Source: Torymus aiolomorphi
Lineage: Eukaryota; Arthropoda; Insecta; Hymenoptera; Torymidae
Reading direction: 5' to 3'
Assembly: GCA_036365515.1 (NCBI GenBank)
Contig: CM070877.1
Coordinates: 3,233,001-3,297,000 of the forward strand
Length of the DNA stretch: 64,000 nucleotides
The notes beneath the pieces were generated by a model. It searched no databases, was not told where the DNA came from, and saw nothing but the letters and a program-made list of their open reading frames with translations. Each line of letters starts with the position of its first letter. Positions within the stretch are counted from its first letter, which is position 1. A program made the position numbers and the translations under genes. Positions 33,240 to 42,513 of this stretch are shown one piece after another.

Positions 33240-34190
33240 ATGTATACAAATTTATGTTGTAGTAAAAATCTGATCCATGTATCTGCTAAAACTAATTAAA
33301 AGACATATTTTTCCTATTGAACATTTTTTGCTACGACCAATATTTCCCAAGACAACTGCGAAAAACGGCAAAAAAAGATAAAAAATGGACGATTTTCGGC
33401 TATAACTTGACAGGATTTGATTTTACACAAAAATGTTAAATGTAAAAGTTGTAGATAATGTTGAAACAAAACTTTTTCCTATTTATCATTTTTTATAACA
33501 TCAACTCCTGACGAGTTAGACTTATGAAAACGATTTTAAACGCCAAAATACACATAAAATGGACAATTTTCGGCTATAACTTATCAGAATTTGATTTTTC
33601 ACAAAAATGTTGAATACAAAAGTTGTAGATAATATTGAAACAAAACTTTTTTCCATTTAACATATTTTTGTAAAATCAACTCCTGACGAGTTAGACTTAT
33701 AAAAACGATTTTAAACGCCAAAATACACATAAAATAGACGATTTTCGGCTATAACTTGTCAGGATTTGATTTTTCACAAAAATGTTAAATACAAAAAGTT
33801 GTAGATAATATTAAAACAAAACTTTCCCACTTAACATTTTTTTGTAAAATCAACTCCTGACGAGTTAGACTTATAAAAACTACTTTAAACGTCAAAGAAT
33901 ACATATAAAATGGACGATTTTCGACTGTAACTTGACAGTATTTAATTTTACACAAAAATATTCAATACATAAGTTATAGATAATAGTTAAATAAAACTTT
34001 TTCCCATTTAAGATTTTCATGTAAAATAAATATTTGACGAGTTAAATCTATAAAAACATTTTAAACGCCAAAATATACATAAAATAGACAATTTTTGCTT
34101 ATCGTACAAAGAATTGATTTCCAATAGAACTCTTAAATACAAAGGATATAGATATCGTTTAAATACCAATAAAAAACTAAAACAATAACT
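33240..34190. repeat. about 175-bp tandem repeat, about five copies
   Basis: GGACGATTTTCGGCTATAAC or a variant starts near 33386, 33560, 33735, 33911 and 34085 (spacing 174-176 bp). Each unit also has GATTTTACACAAAAATGTT, AAAGTTGTAGATAAT, CATCAACTCCTGACGAGTTA and AAACGCCAAAATACAC. The first and last copies are degenerate. No coding frame. Confidence 0.92.
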
Positions 34191-34970
34191 AACAAAAACT
34201 GTTACATAAAATCTGTCAAAACTTACAATTTCTTGTCATGATCTAGAGAACTTAGTATAAAAATTAGAAAAATGTTTAAAAATTGCGTTGTTAAAAATCT
34301 ATAATTATGTTATCTTACTGTTTTGATAACAAATAGAAATTTCATATAAAATTACACAGCTTAACCTGTTAATTATGTTCACAGAACCTAAGTGATTGAA
34401 CTAAGAGAATCAAAATTGTCTAATATTATAAAAGTACATGTTAAAGTAATATCATATTACACAAAAAAAACTCTAGTGTAATGTATGTATTATAGATTTT
34501 GTAGTATTGTAAAGTTCAATATGTATAAAGAATTAAAATGAAAACTATTAAATAGGCAAGATTCACTTATATATACAATAGATACCTTGAAATGAGTTCT
34601 TATACCCTGACTAAACTTAGAAATTAACTAGATGAGCTAATATGACCAGCGACAACTGCTTACCCGTATCGCATCTAACCACACACACAGCACTTTTATG
34701 ATATCCCCCAGTTCCTAATTATCTATCCCCTCACATTCTAAAGCACTAAGACTTGAAGATCATCGTAGAGCTGGGGAAGCTGCAAATGAGGCTGGATGGC
34801 CCAGGGTGGGCACTACTCCATGGATGCCAGTCTGCTCAGAATTATCTAATAGCTATCTGAGAAGAAAATACTATAGAGACCAACATGCGCGTCGCAATCT
34901 CAAGGACTGCCTCACCGTAGGAACGAACAAAACAGATAAATAGATCAGTCGCTGATCTAGGAGACAAGTG
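34191..34970. other. no clear gene; 76-codon open stretch at 34713-34942 (+)
   Basis: AT-rich to 34650. Then one plus-strand frame without a start at its beginning reads RLEDHRRAGEAANEAGWPRV, later SNSYLRRKYYRDQHARRNLK, before a stop. It looks protein-like but I recognise no family; a decayed exon or chance are both possible. Confidence 0.3.
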
Positions 34971-35660
34971 AGGAGAGTTGAGCATCTAGAAACCACATAT
35001 GACTAATGAATAGATGACACAAGAAACATTACCATATAAAAGAAAATACTGTAACAATGGTTGTTGTTCACTATTCTCGCTGTACCAGCTACCTGTAACA
35101 ATTAGAGGGGAAAGACTGGTGGAACCTTCACTTGTTGTTTCATTCCTGAAAACACCTCCATTCTGAGAGTCGCTGAAGGCACCAGCAGCAGATTAACTGT
35201 ACACAGAGCCACTAGTATAAGAGTCAAACACACACATTGAAAGTTGAGTATCTGAAAACCACATATGACTAATAAATAAATGAGCCAAGCAACATCACCA
35301 CACTCAAGAAAGATTCTGCAGCAGTGCCCATCGTTTACACTACTCTCGTCGCCAGATACCTGCAACAAGAGAAAGTACCATCAGCTTACCTATCAGAGAG
35401 GTTAGGAACGAGAAAGGGCTTACGAAATTTGCTCTCGCCGTCGACACGCTGCCTTCCTGTCTCTGAGGAATATCATCATCAAGCAGTAAACACGATGAAC
35501 AGTAGGGACGATATTCTCCAGGGCGGCGTATTGCAGCAGCCACCGTCATCACTGGGAACGCCGGGAGCCAGACGATGCGATTGTTGACATTACACCATGG
35601 ACATACGCGCGCGTACGCCGCCGTAGGGCCGCAGTCAACATATAGACTCACATAGGGCTA
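34971..35660 (-). other. degenerate direct duplication with exon-intron-like structure on the minus strand
   Basis: 34975-35105 and 35240-35370 are diverged copies (ACCACATATGACTAAT; CTACCTGTAACAA against TACCTGCAACAA). Read on the minus strand, a segment encoding LAPGVPSDDGGCCNTPPWRI (35580-35510) is followed by GTAAGCCCTTTCTCGTTCC, about 65 bp, and TCTTGTTGCAG (near 35362). The same arrangement occurs at 58303-58572. This suggests a once-spliced minus-strand unit of unknown function, with broken frames here. Confidence 0.4.
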
Positions 35661-35696
35661 GTAGCAGAAAGCGCGCGCCGCGCGATATATATATAT

Positions 35697-36141
35697 GGCA
35701 TATTTCAGGTGAAGTCAGCAGCTCAAAATTTTAAAATCGCTGAAAATTGGTTTACTTCTAGTTTTTCATGAAAAAATAATGTTCCTAGAGTTTGAGACCA
35801 AAATTTTCAAAAATAAGCCAGTTATGGAACATTGAAAATTCAAATTTTTTCCATTTTTTGGTTATAATTCAACTTTAATAATTTTTTTCCTCAAAAATTT
35901 GAAATCTTTTGTATAGGACATTGATTGGGAAAAAGTTTGCATTTTATCTCTAGAATGTGCCAGTATTTTTTTAGAACCCTTTTTGAAAGTCTCTGATTGG
36001 TTGGTTTTTGATATACCTTCATCGAAGAATATTGAGACTGCGGCCAAATTTTTTTGGATTCTTCTTCGAAAACCCTTCAAAATGCTTTTTTAGTCAATGT
36101 TGGCCGAGCAAAGGGAAAAGAGTTACAATTTTTTGAAATAA

Positions 36142-36143
<2 letters not shown>
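35697..36143. repeat. about 450-bp dispersed repeat, copy 1
   Basis: Starts ATTTCAGGTGAAGTCAGCAG after a short TA run and ends CAAAGGGAAAAGAGTTACAA, TTTTTTGAAAT. About 80% similar by eye to 37827-38284. The pair brackets a retrotransposon relic but does not behave as its LTRs, since the primer-binding site lies outside them. Confidence 0.85.

Positions 36144-36212
<69 letters not shown>
36144..36212. repeat. (TA)n microsatellite
   Basis: Nearly pure TA run of about 68 bp joining the 450-bp repeat to the gag-like region. Confidence 0.95.
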
Positions 36213-36215
<3 letters not shown>

Positions 36216-37523
36216 TGGAGCTACTACTCGATTGACTATGATGTGTCACGTCATGATTACAGTCTAACCTCGAATCGCGTTCAGTGCTATGAAATCGGTT
36301 TTCGAAATCATTGTTGATAACATCGTATTGATCACTCTCACATTCATTTTCATACTCATACTCGGCATACTCATTCACGTTACAATTAAGCACGGGTTCT
36401 TCTAAAACTTCTGCATCGTCCAGCTGCTCTGCTTGGAGGTCATCGTTGTCATCGTCGGCCAAGGGTGAAGGAAGAAATCCCGCCGCTCGTCCCTGCTCTG
36501 CTGTTGTTGTAGGATGCGGTGCGCGATCACGCGACTCCGCAGTAGACGCTGCTAATGAGGAGGAAGGCACGAGTCCCCTCGGTGCCATTGCTGGTCGAGA
36601 CTCGATCTCGCGGGCGTTGAGGGTGAACTCGTTGGCTCGCGCTGTCTTGACGCCGATGTAGGAGGCGGCGGTGCACGTTCACGCATCCGCGCTGCCGCTG
36701 TTGTTGCTGACCGGGTTGGAGCACGTCCTCGAGCTTCCGCCGTCGTAGGCTAAGGAGGCGGTTCACGTCTCTGCATTACCGCTGCTCTTAAAACTGGCTG
36801 GCGTTCTCGCGACACCGAAAGAGAAGGCGGCGCGCGTGCACGCGCTGCCGCTGATGTTGAAGCTGGCTGGCGTTGTCGCGACACTGAAGCAGGAGGTGGT
36901 GCGTATTCACGCGCTGCCGATGATGTTGAAGCAGGAAGCGACGCGCGCCTCTGCGCTGCTGTTGTTGTTGAAGCTGGCTGGCGAACTCGAGCGCGCCCTC
37001 GCGCATCCGTTGCTGCGGGTCCCGGAGATCGACTGTTCGTCCGTTCTGAGGAACGCAATGACTAGAGAACGCGGCCTCGCTTCTCAGTCTCGGGAGGTGG
37101 TAAGCGGGTTCGGGTACGTGACGTAACCTCTGCTACTGAAAAACTTTTGGCTCGCGTGCAACGGCGCACAGGCGAGGATGGCGGTAAATGAACCTGAGCA
37201 TTTACGCTTCGTAAGTTTGATGATGGAATTGAGAAAGTCGCCTGTGCTCGTGCGGATACTCCTTTTCGTATTGGGGCTCGGCGGTGAGCGACTGCAATGC
37301 GTTTAGCCGACGCTCGCTGATGTTCCGCCGCTGCAGTCTCCGAATCTGCGTACTCCTGTTCTCCTTCCGCATTTTCCTGCTCGTCGTCAGACTTCACGCT
37401 TGAAGGTGAGAAAACCTCAATTCGATCCAGGTCGTCCTCAGTCTGGTCTAGTGGAAGGGTCTCTGGAGCCCTTTTCTTTGGCGGTGATGCAGTTCTCTTA
37501 CTGGATGTCGTTCTCTTGCCCAT
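36213..37523 (-). pseudogene. gag-like region of an LTR retrotransposon, broken
   Basis: The frame starts with ATG at 37523, 33 bp after the primer-binding site, with MGKRTTSSKRTASPPKKR and an acidic stretch (DQTEDDLDRIEVFSP). It hits a stop at 37062 and continues in the same frame to 36750. A shifted frame, 36588 to about 36220, is acidic and Tyr/Glu-rich (NEYAEYEYENECES). The middle is Arg/Ala/Ser-rich and built of about 75-bp tandem repeats (QPASTTTAAQRR, QPASTSAAARAR). No zinc knuckle, protease or polymerase is visible, so the internal region is largely deleted. Gag identity is inferred from position after the primer-binding site. Confidence 0.55.
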
Positions 37524-37556
37524 TTTTTCTTCTGCGCGTAAAGGTTGGAGCCTCGA

Positions 37557-37574
37557 GCCCCACGTTGGGCGCCA
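37557..37574 (-). other. tRNA-Lys-type primer-binding site
   Basis: On the minus strand, TGGCGCCCAACGTGGGGC lies 4 nt after an LTR-like end ...AGCTACA. This is the classical Lys(1,2)-type primer-binding sequence used by many retroelements and fixes the orientation of the relic. Confidence 0.85.
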
Positions 37575-37578
37575 AAAA

Positions 37579-37810
37579 TGTAGCTGTTCTTAAAAATTAA
37601 CAGCCTCGCACACAAAGAAAAAATGTAAGAAACGCAAGAAACTTTAGAGAAACTTTATTTAAATTAAAGAATTTGTTAAAGTTTAATGAGAGAAAAACGT
37701 CCGAACGCTTCAATTGCTCGCAAGCATCTGCCGCATCGTGCTCGCTCAATTGTCTCGTGAAAAAAGGAAAGTTTGTTATTTACTTAGCAACTTGATATTC
37801 GAATTTCGAA
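37579..37810 (-). repeat. 3' part of a 5' LTR
   Basis: Minus strand: ends with CA at 37579, next to the primer-binding site. It contains AATAAA-type sequence in an AT-rich R/U5-like stretch (near 37650). It is cut on its far side by the 450-bp repeat at 37827. No second LTR is recognised in the window. Confidence 0.55.
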
Positions 37811-37826
37811 TCAATATATATATATA

Positions 37827-38284
37827 TGGGATGTTTCAGGTGAAGTCAGCAGGTCAAAATTTTAAAGTCACTCAAATCTTCTTTACTCTTAGTTATTTAT
37901 GAAAAAAATATGTTCCTAAAATTTTAGATCGATATTTGCATTAATAAACAAGATATGCAGAAAATTTAATTTTTTGCAATTTTTGGTTATAATCCAATTT
38001 TATTATTTTTTTACTAAAAAATTTGAAACTTTTTATATAGAAGATTGATTGGGAAAAAGTTTGCAATTTATCTGCAGAATATGCTAGTATTTATTTTATG
38101 ACCCTTTTTGAAAGCCTCCGATTGGCTGTCTTTTAGTATACCTTCATCGAAGGATATTGATACTGCGACCAAATATTTTTTGTTCGACAAATTTTTTTTG
38201 GATTCTTCTTCAAAAGCCCTTCGAAATGCTTTTTTGATAAATACTGGCCGAGCAAAGGGAAAAAAGTTACAATTTTTTGAAATA
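37827..38284. repeat. about 450-bp dispersed repeat, copy 2
   Basis: Same order of phrases as copy 1: GTTTCAGGTGAAGTCAGCAG, GATTGGGAAAAAGTTTGCA, ACCTTCATCGAAGGATATTG, TTTTTTGGATTCTTCTTC, GGCCGAGCAAAGGGAAAA. Also preceded by a short TA run. Confidence 0.85.
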
Positions 38285-39050
38285 TCAAGAAAAATCCATA
38301 ATTACAATCTTTGACAACATGATTGATGAAACAATATTATATACATACATCTTATGGCATAGATCGTACTACTGAATTTTGTTAGAGCATCAAATAGAAC
38401 ATTATAAATATCTATTTTCAATAATATTGGGCTCATGCAATAAGCGATACCTAATTATGAATTATGAATTACATTCATTTTGAATTTTCTGAATATTAAA
38501 TAAAAGCACTCTATTTACAAATACACTCTTCTTGGATATTTTATACCTACTTAAAATTGAATTCGACAATAGCTATTTACTAAAGTTAATAAATATATAT
38601 TAGTAAATAAATAATACAAATTTTATAAAGCGTAGTCCTAATAAGAAAATCAAATTTTATTTGTAAATAATAGAACCAGAGCCGTCTTTAAGCATAGGCA
38701 GGGTAGGCACGTGCCTAGGGCCCCAGGCCTGAGAGGGGCCCCGCAGTTCTTGGGAGGAAAAAACATTTGGACAGTCCACAACTCGATTAGTTACGTGTAA
38801 ATTGCAACCAGTGCCGAAGGCGATGGCGGAAAACATAAGATGTTGGCTGAATAATTTTCCTGGTAATGCATATACTATTTTTCACCATACCTAGACCAAA
38901 ACTATTATATTCGCGCTTTTGATTTTCGATCAGGGTATAGGGTATGAAAAAGATTTTTTTCGTGATTTATAGCAAAAATGAAACTTTTGTATCAGTAAAG
39001 AAAAAAAATTTTTAATAAAGTTCTAAATAAATTAGAATAAATAAATACTG
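38285..39050. other. gene-free AT-rich DNA
   Basis: Nothing supportable apart from the transposon end at 38677-38752. Confidence 0.5.
38677..38752. repeat. transposon terminus, possibly hAT-type
   Basis: CAGAGCCGTCTTTAAGCATA followed by GTGCCTAGGGCCCC and GGGGCCCC resembles the GC-rich ends (CAGGGCCG...GCCTAGGGCCCC) of a widespread animal hAT group. Only one end is seen. Assignment is from memory of such ends. Confidence 0.4.
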
Positions 39051-39281
39051 TACCAAAAACTTTAATGAGAGCTTAAATATTTTTTCAAAACAATCAACAC
39101 GTTCTTTAAAAAACTAATTTTTTAAATATATTCTAACAACACAATTTGTCTATAGTCCTTTTATTTATTCTGATCTCATCTATTCAATAAGCACTCTCTA
39201 CAAATGATAATAATTTTTTTCATGACTGTACAAATAATAATATTGTTAATAAAACTTTCTACGAAAGTATCAAATAAGGCA
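39051..39281 (+). repeat. solo arm of the 62477-63997 foldback element
   Basis: TACCAAAAACTTTAATGAGA, CAATCAACACGTT, TCTCATCTATTCAATAAGCA and ACTTTCTACGAAAGTAT follow in the same order as in the left arm of the foldback. Homology stops at AATAAGGCA. Confidence 0.85.
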
Positions 39282-39289
39282 GTTTGGGG

Positions 39290-39675
39290 TGGGTAGATAT
39301 CCCGATAGGGGAAATCACAGACAGGGAAAATCCCGATAGATGATTTTAGCGACAGGTATATTTTGAGATAGTAAGTTCAGCCGATCAAGGAAGATCTCAA
39401 TAAGCAATATTACCGACAATTAAATCTTCAGAAAGAATTTTCACCGAGCGGGGAAAATGACGAAAGTATAATTATAGAAAGGGAATATGCCGAAAATATT
39501 TTTAACGAATACCCAAAATATCGAAAGTGAAATTTCAGAAATGAAAATTATCGAAATGAAAAATACCGACGATGATAACATCCATGGGGAAAAATGCCGA
39601 AACTTAGTTTCCATAATAGGTATAATGCCGAAATTCAATTCCCATACAGGCGAAAATACCAAAATCTTATAATAT
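39290..39675. repeat. degenerate short tandem repeat built on GAAAATNCCGA(TAG)
   Basis: Words such as GGGAAAATCCCGATAG, GGGAAAATGACGAAAG, GGAATATGCCGAAAAT, GAAAAATACCGACG and GAAAAATGCCGAAAC recur every 20-40 bp. The complement of 46440-46690 and its copies in the 3.05-kb array is built from the same words (AGCGAAAATCCCGATAGG). Short open frames here are not genes. Confidence 0.6.
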
Positions 39676-40840
39676 AAAATATAAGTATCTCATACTCGAA
39701 AAACACTGTAAAATCTCGTAAAAGTACGCTGAATATTAACAATAATTCAGTCGGTATGTCAGTGAACTGAAAAGAAAAAATATGCGTTATTGAAATTCAA
39801 GTATACATCTTGAAATTCGCCGAATATAAAAAATATCTTTTTTGTTTTTTATTTATGTATCCTATACAAACAATTAATTATTGTTATAAAAAATTTTAAA
39901 CAAATGCATTAGTTTGAGAAAGAAAAGTATGTATTGGCAATATCTAATAAATATTTGTTTTGAACAGGTATTTAATTACTATCCTGCTCGACTTAGTGGT
40001 TTAAAGTTAATCCATTATTGTAACAATCATACAAATATAATAACTAAGTTATACTTCTTAACAAAAGATAACGAATCGTTTTGAAATTTAACAGAGAGGT
40101 AGTTTTTTCATATTTAAGAATCGATATTTTTATGAAATATTTTTATGAAATTTTTACGAAATTCATATTTTGAAAGTCAATTATTATTATCGTTGCCCTA
40201 GTACACGTTGCCGCGGGACTCAATCTCAAATTATTTTCTCGAGGATATGCCGTAGTACACAATAATTATTTTATTTATATATGATGTACAAATTAAATAG
40301 AACTATTGCATATTTTGCTCTAAAACTTTATAAGTGTGTTTTGGGGCTAATTTGGAATGAGTTAAAGAATTTTAACCAACACAACCTCTTGAAATTTTAA
40401 CACAATGTTGTACTCGATAAGTGTAATAAGTGGTAAAAATTTTGAGTCAATCAATCGAATATTCTTTTTAAAAATGCAAATAAGAAATTCAGATTTTTTT
40501 CGGCAAAGAACTGAATCCTTAGATATAAAAAAGCTAATTCTTTGCCAAATTTCAAAACGAATCATTGACTTTTACTCCTGATATCGTTAACGAAAGAAAA
40601 CGCACTTGTTTTCAAAAATAATTTTTTTCTCGTAAACAAATCAACATAACCTCTTGAAATTTTAACACAATGTTGTACTCGATAAGTGGAATAAGTGATA
40701 AAAATTTTGAGTGGAAAAATTTTTTGAGATATTAATTCAAGAAATATAAACCATATTTTCATTAATAACAAATGACAGGCTAGAAATAATTTAAATAAAA
40801 AAAGAAATTGTAGGTAATTTAAAGACCTTTTAATAAAAAT
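39676..40840. repeat. AT-rich DNA with a duplicated 70-bp motif at 40380 and 40650
   Basis: CCTCTTGAAATTTTAACACA, ATGTTGTACTCGATAAGTG and AATTTTGAGT occur at 40383-40445 and again at 40651-40715. This motif is also related to CTCCTGAAATTTTAACCAAA in the 60.9-61.4 kb duplication. No gene. Confidence 0.6.
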
Positions 40841-41035
40841 TTAGTTTATTAAGTAATACTGGCTGAAACAAATTAACAAATCAAAAAAACGAAAAATTCC
40901 AAATTGTTTTTTGGTTATAAAAAAAAAATCGGTAAAATCAAAAAGTAGGGTAATGCTCTCTCTATTCTCTTTCGAAACGAAGAGAATAAGCCTTTTCCGA
41001 TGCAAATCGGTCGATCGGTTCAAAAGTTCTCGCCT

Positions 41036-41068
<33 letters not shown>
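40841..41068 (+). repeat. GCTTCCTC-family repeat half ending in (CA)n, split by an R1-clade insertion
   Basis: 40850-41037 matches 61565-61738 (TTTTTTGGTTATAA, CGGTCSATYSGTTC-like motif, then CA). The CA run 41038-41068 is the insertion target of the element that follows. Confidence 0.75.
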
Positions 41069-41069
<1 letters not shown>

Positions 41070-41215
41070 GTGTCGAGTTGCTAGTCTCGCATCAGGCGCC
41101 TCCCCAGGTGGCGGATAGGGGAAAGCTCGTCAGATATGAAGGGCACCGGGGAAATAAAATACCCGGGGTGGACCAAAACTGGCTAGGGGAAGGCACCCCA
41201 AATAAGAAACCAACC

Positions 41216-42513
41216 ATGGACGTAGTGAATGAGAGATACGCATTACCCCAAGTGGGTACCCTCAATGGAGGGGTTAATCCCACCACCGATTCCGATCGGG
41301 TGAAAGCCCCGGTGGTCGGTGCAGGCTCCACGGATTTTGGGGGGAGCCACATACACTATACCAGGAATAAGATGGAAGAAGAAGACGAAGTAAGCCAGGA
41401 TAGCGCAGATGCAGCTGCCTTCCGAACCTACAAACAAAGGTAGAGGCTCTGGTGGACTTTATTCTAGATAAAAAGAACATTCACAATGAGCTCAAGTCAA
41501 TGGCGAAGACTACCCAAAGAACCTTAAAAGAATTCGTCAAAAGTCGAAAAAGTCATGAGTCTGGACAAGCTACCAGACGTACCAAGGACGGAACAAGCCA
41601 AACATCACCGCTCTTTCGGAAAGGGAAGGCGTCGGTAGTACACACCGAACGTAACCGCCCCTCACCGCCACCAGAGCCAAACGAAAAGAAGGCGAAGATA
41701 CGTGCTTCCTCACAGATACCTGCAAAAAAACCGGAAGCTCAGATAGGACAGACCGACTGGGCAACCGTCGTAAGTAAAGGAACACGCAGAAGATATGAGA
41801 GACTCAAGACTGACGGCAAGGAGAAAGTAGTGCAGACACATACCACGGTTAGGCGGAGGCCAGCTCGATCTGATGCCTTCAAAATAAGAAGGTGCGGTGA
41901 GACCACCGACATCCTAGGAACTCTCAAAGGGGCACCTAAGTTGAAGGCACTGCAAGAAAGGGTCACGCGCATCAGGCGCACCAAGGCAGGAGAGTTGCTT
42001 TTGGAGCTAGACAAACCAAACATCGTGTCGCATGAACTGCAGACATTGGTCTCGTCTACCCTTGCAGGGTCAGCGATAGTACAAACGTTGTCCCATAAGG
42101 AGACAATCGAAATCAAAGATTTGGACGAGACAGCAACAGCAGAAGAGGTAACACAGGCGATCACTTCAATTATCGGCCCCGAAATGATGATCGCTGGGGA
42201 TGTTAGACTTCGGGCGTCTTACAGTGGCACTCAAGCAGCCAGCGTTATGCTACCTGTAGCAATGACAGAAAAGCTGCTGGAAACTAGAAAACTCAGAATA
42301 GGATGGGTCAATTGCCGGGTCCGGTTACGTGAAACAGTGACGCGTTGCTTCAAGTGCCATGAAATCGGACACCTGGCACGGAATTGTAAGAGTGTAATTG
42401 ACCGGTCGTCCCTGTGCTTCAAGTGTAAAACCGAGGGTCACAAAGCAGTGAACTGCCCGACCAACAACGAGCAGGTAATGATGGAGGTCGTAACAACAAA
42501 CAACGATGGCTAA
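41216..42513 (+). CDS. R1-clade ORF1 (gag-like, CCHC zinc knuckles), one frameshift near its start
   Basis: ORF1 proteins bind element RNA and form the particle that carries it to its target. From 41404 to 42513 one frame is open, with LPNLQTKVEALVDFILDKKN, a basic middle region and two zinc knuckles near its C-terminus, CFKCHEIGHLARNC and CFKCKTEGHKAVNC. The likely start is ATG at 41216 (MDVVNERYALPQVG) in another frame, which runs through EEEDEVSQDSADAAAF before shifting near 41415-41430; a later ATG at 41500 is the alternative. It ends in TAA inside ATGGCTAA, so it overlaps the ORF2 start by 8 nt, suggesting coupled translation. Confidence 0.85.

Noticed and set aside
35697..38284. The two 450-bp repeats as LTRs of one retrotransposon
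   Set aside because: The primer-binding site and LTR end lie at 37557-37580, between the repeats, and the right repeat is not continuous with the LTR; left outer flanks also differ.
41000..41443. 147-codon frame starting upstream of the R1 element
   Set aside because: Its first 25 codons are flank and CA microsatellite (His-Thr repeats); only the part from 41216 is likely ORF1.
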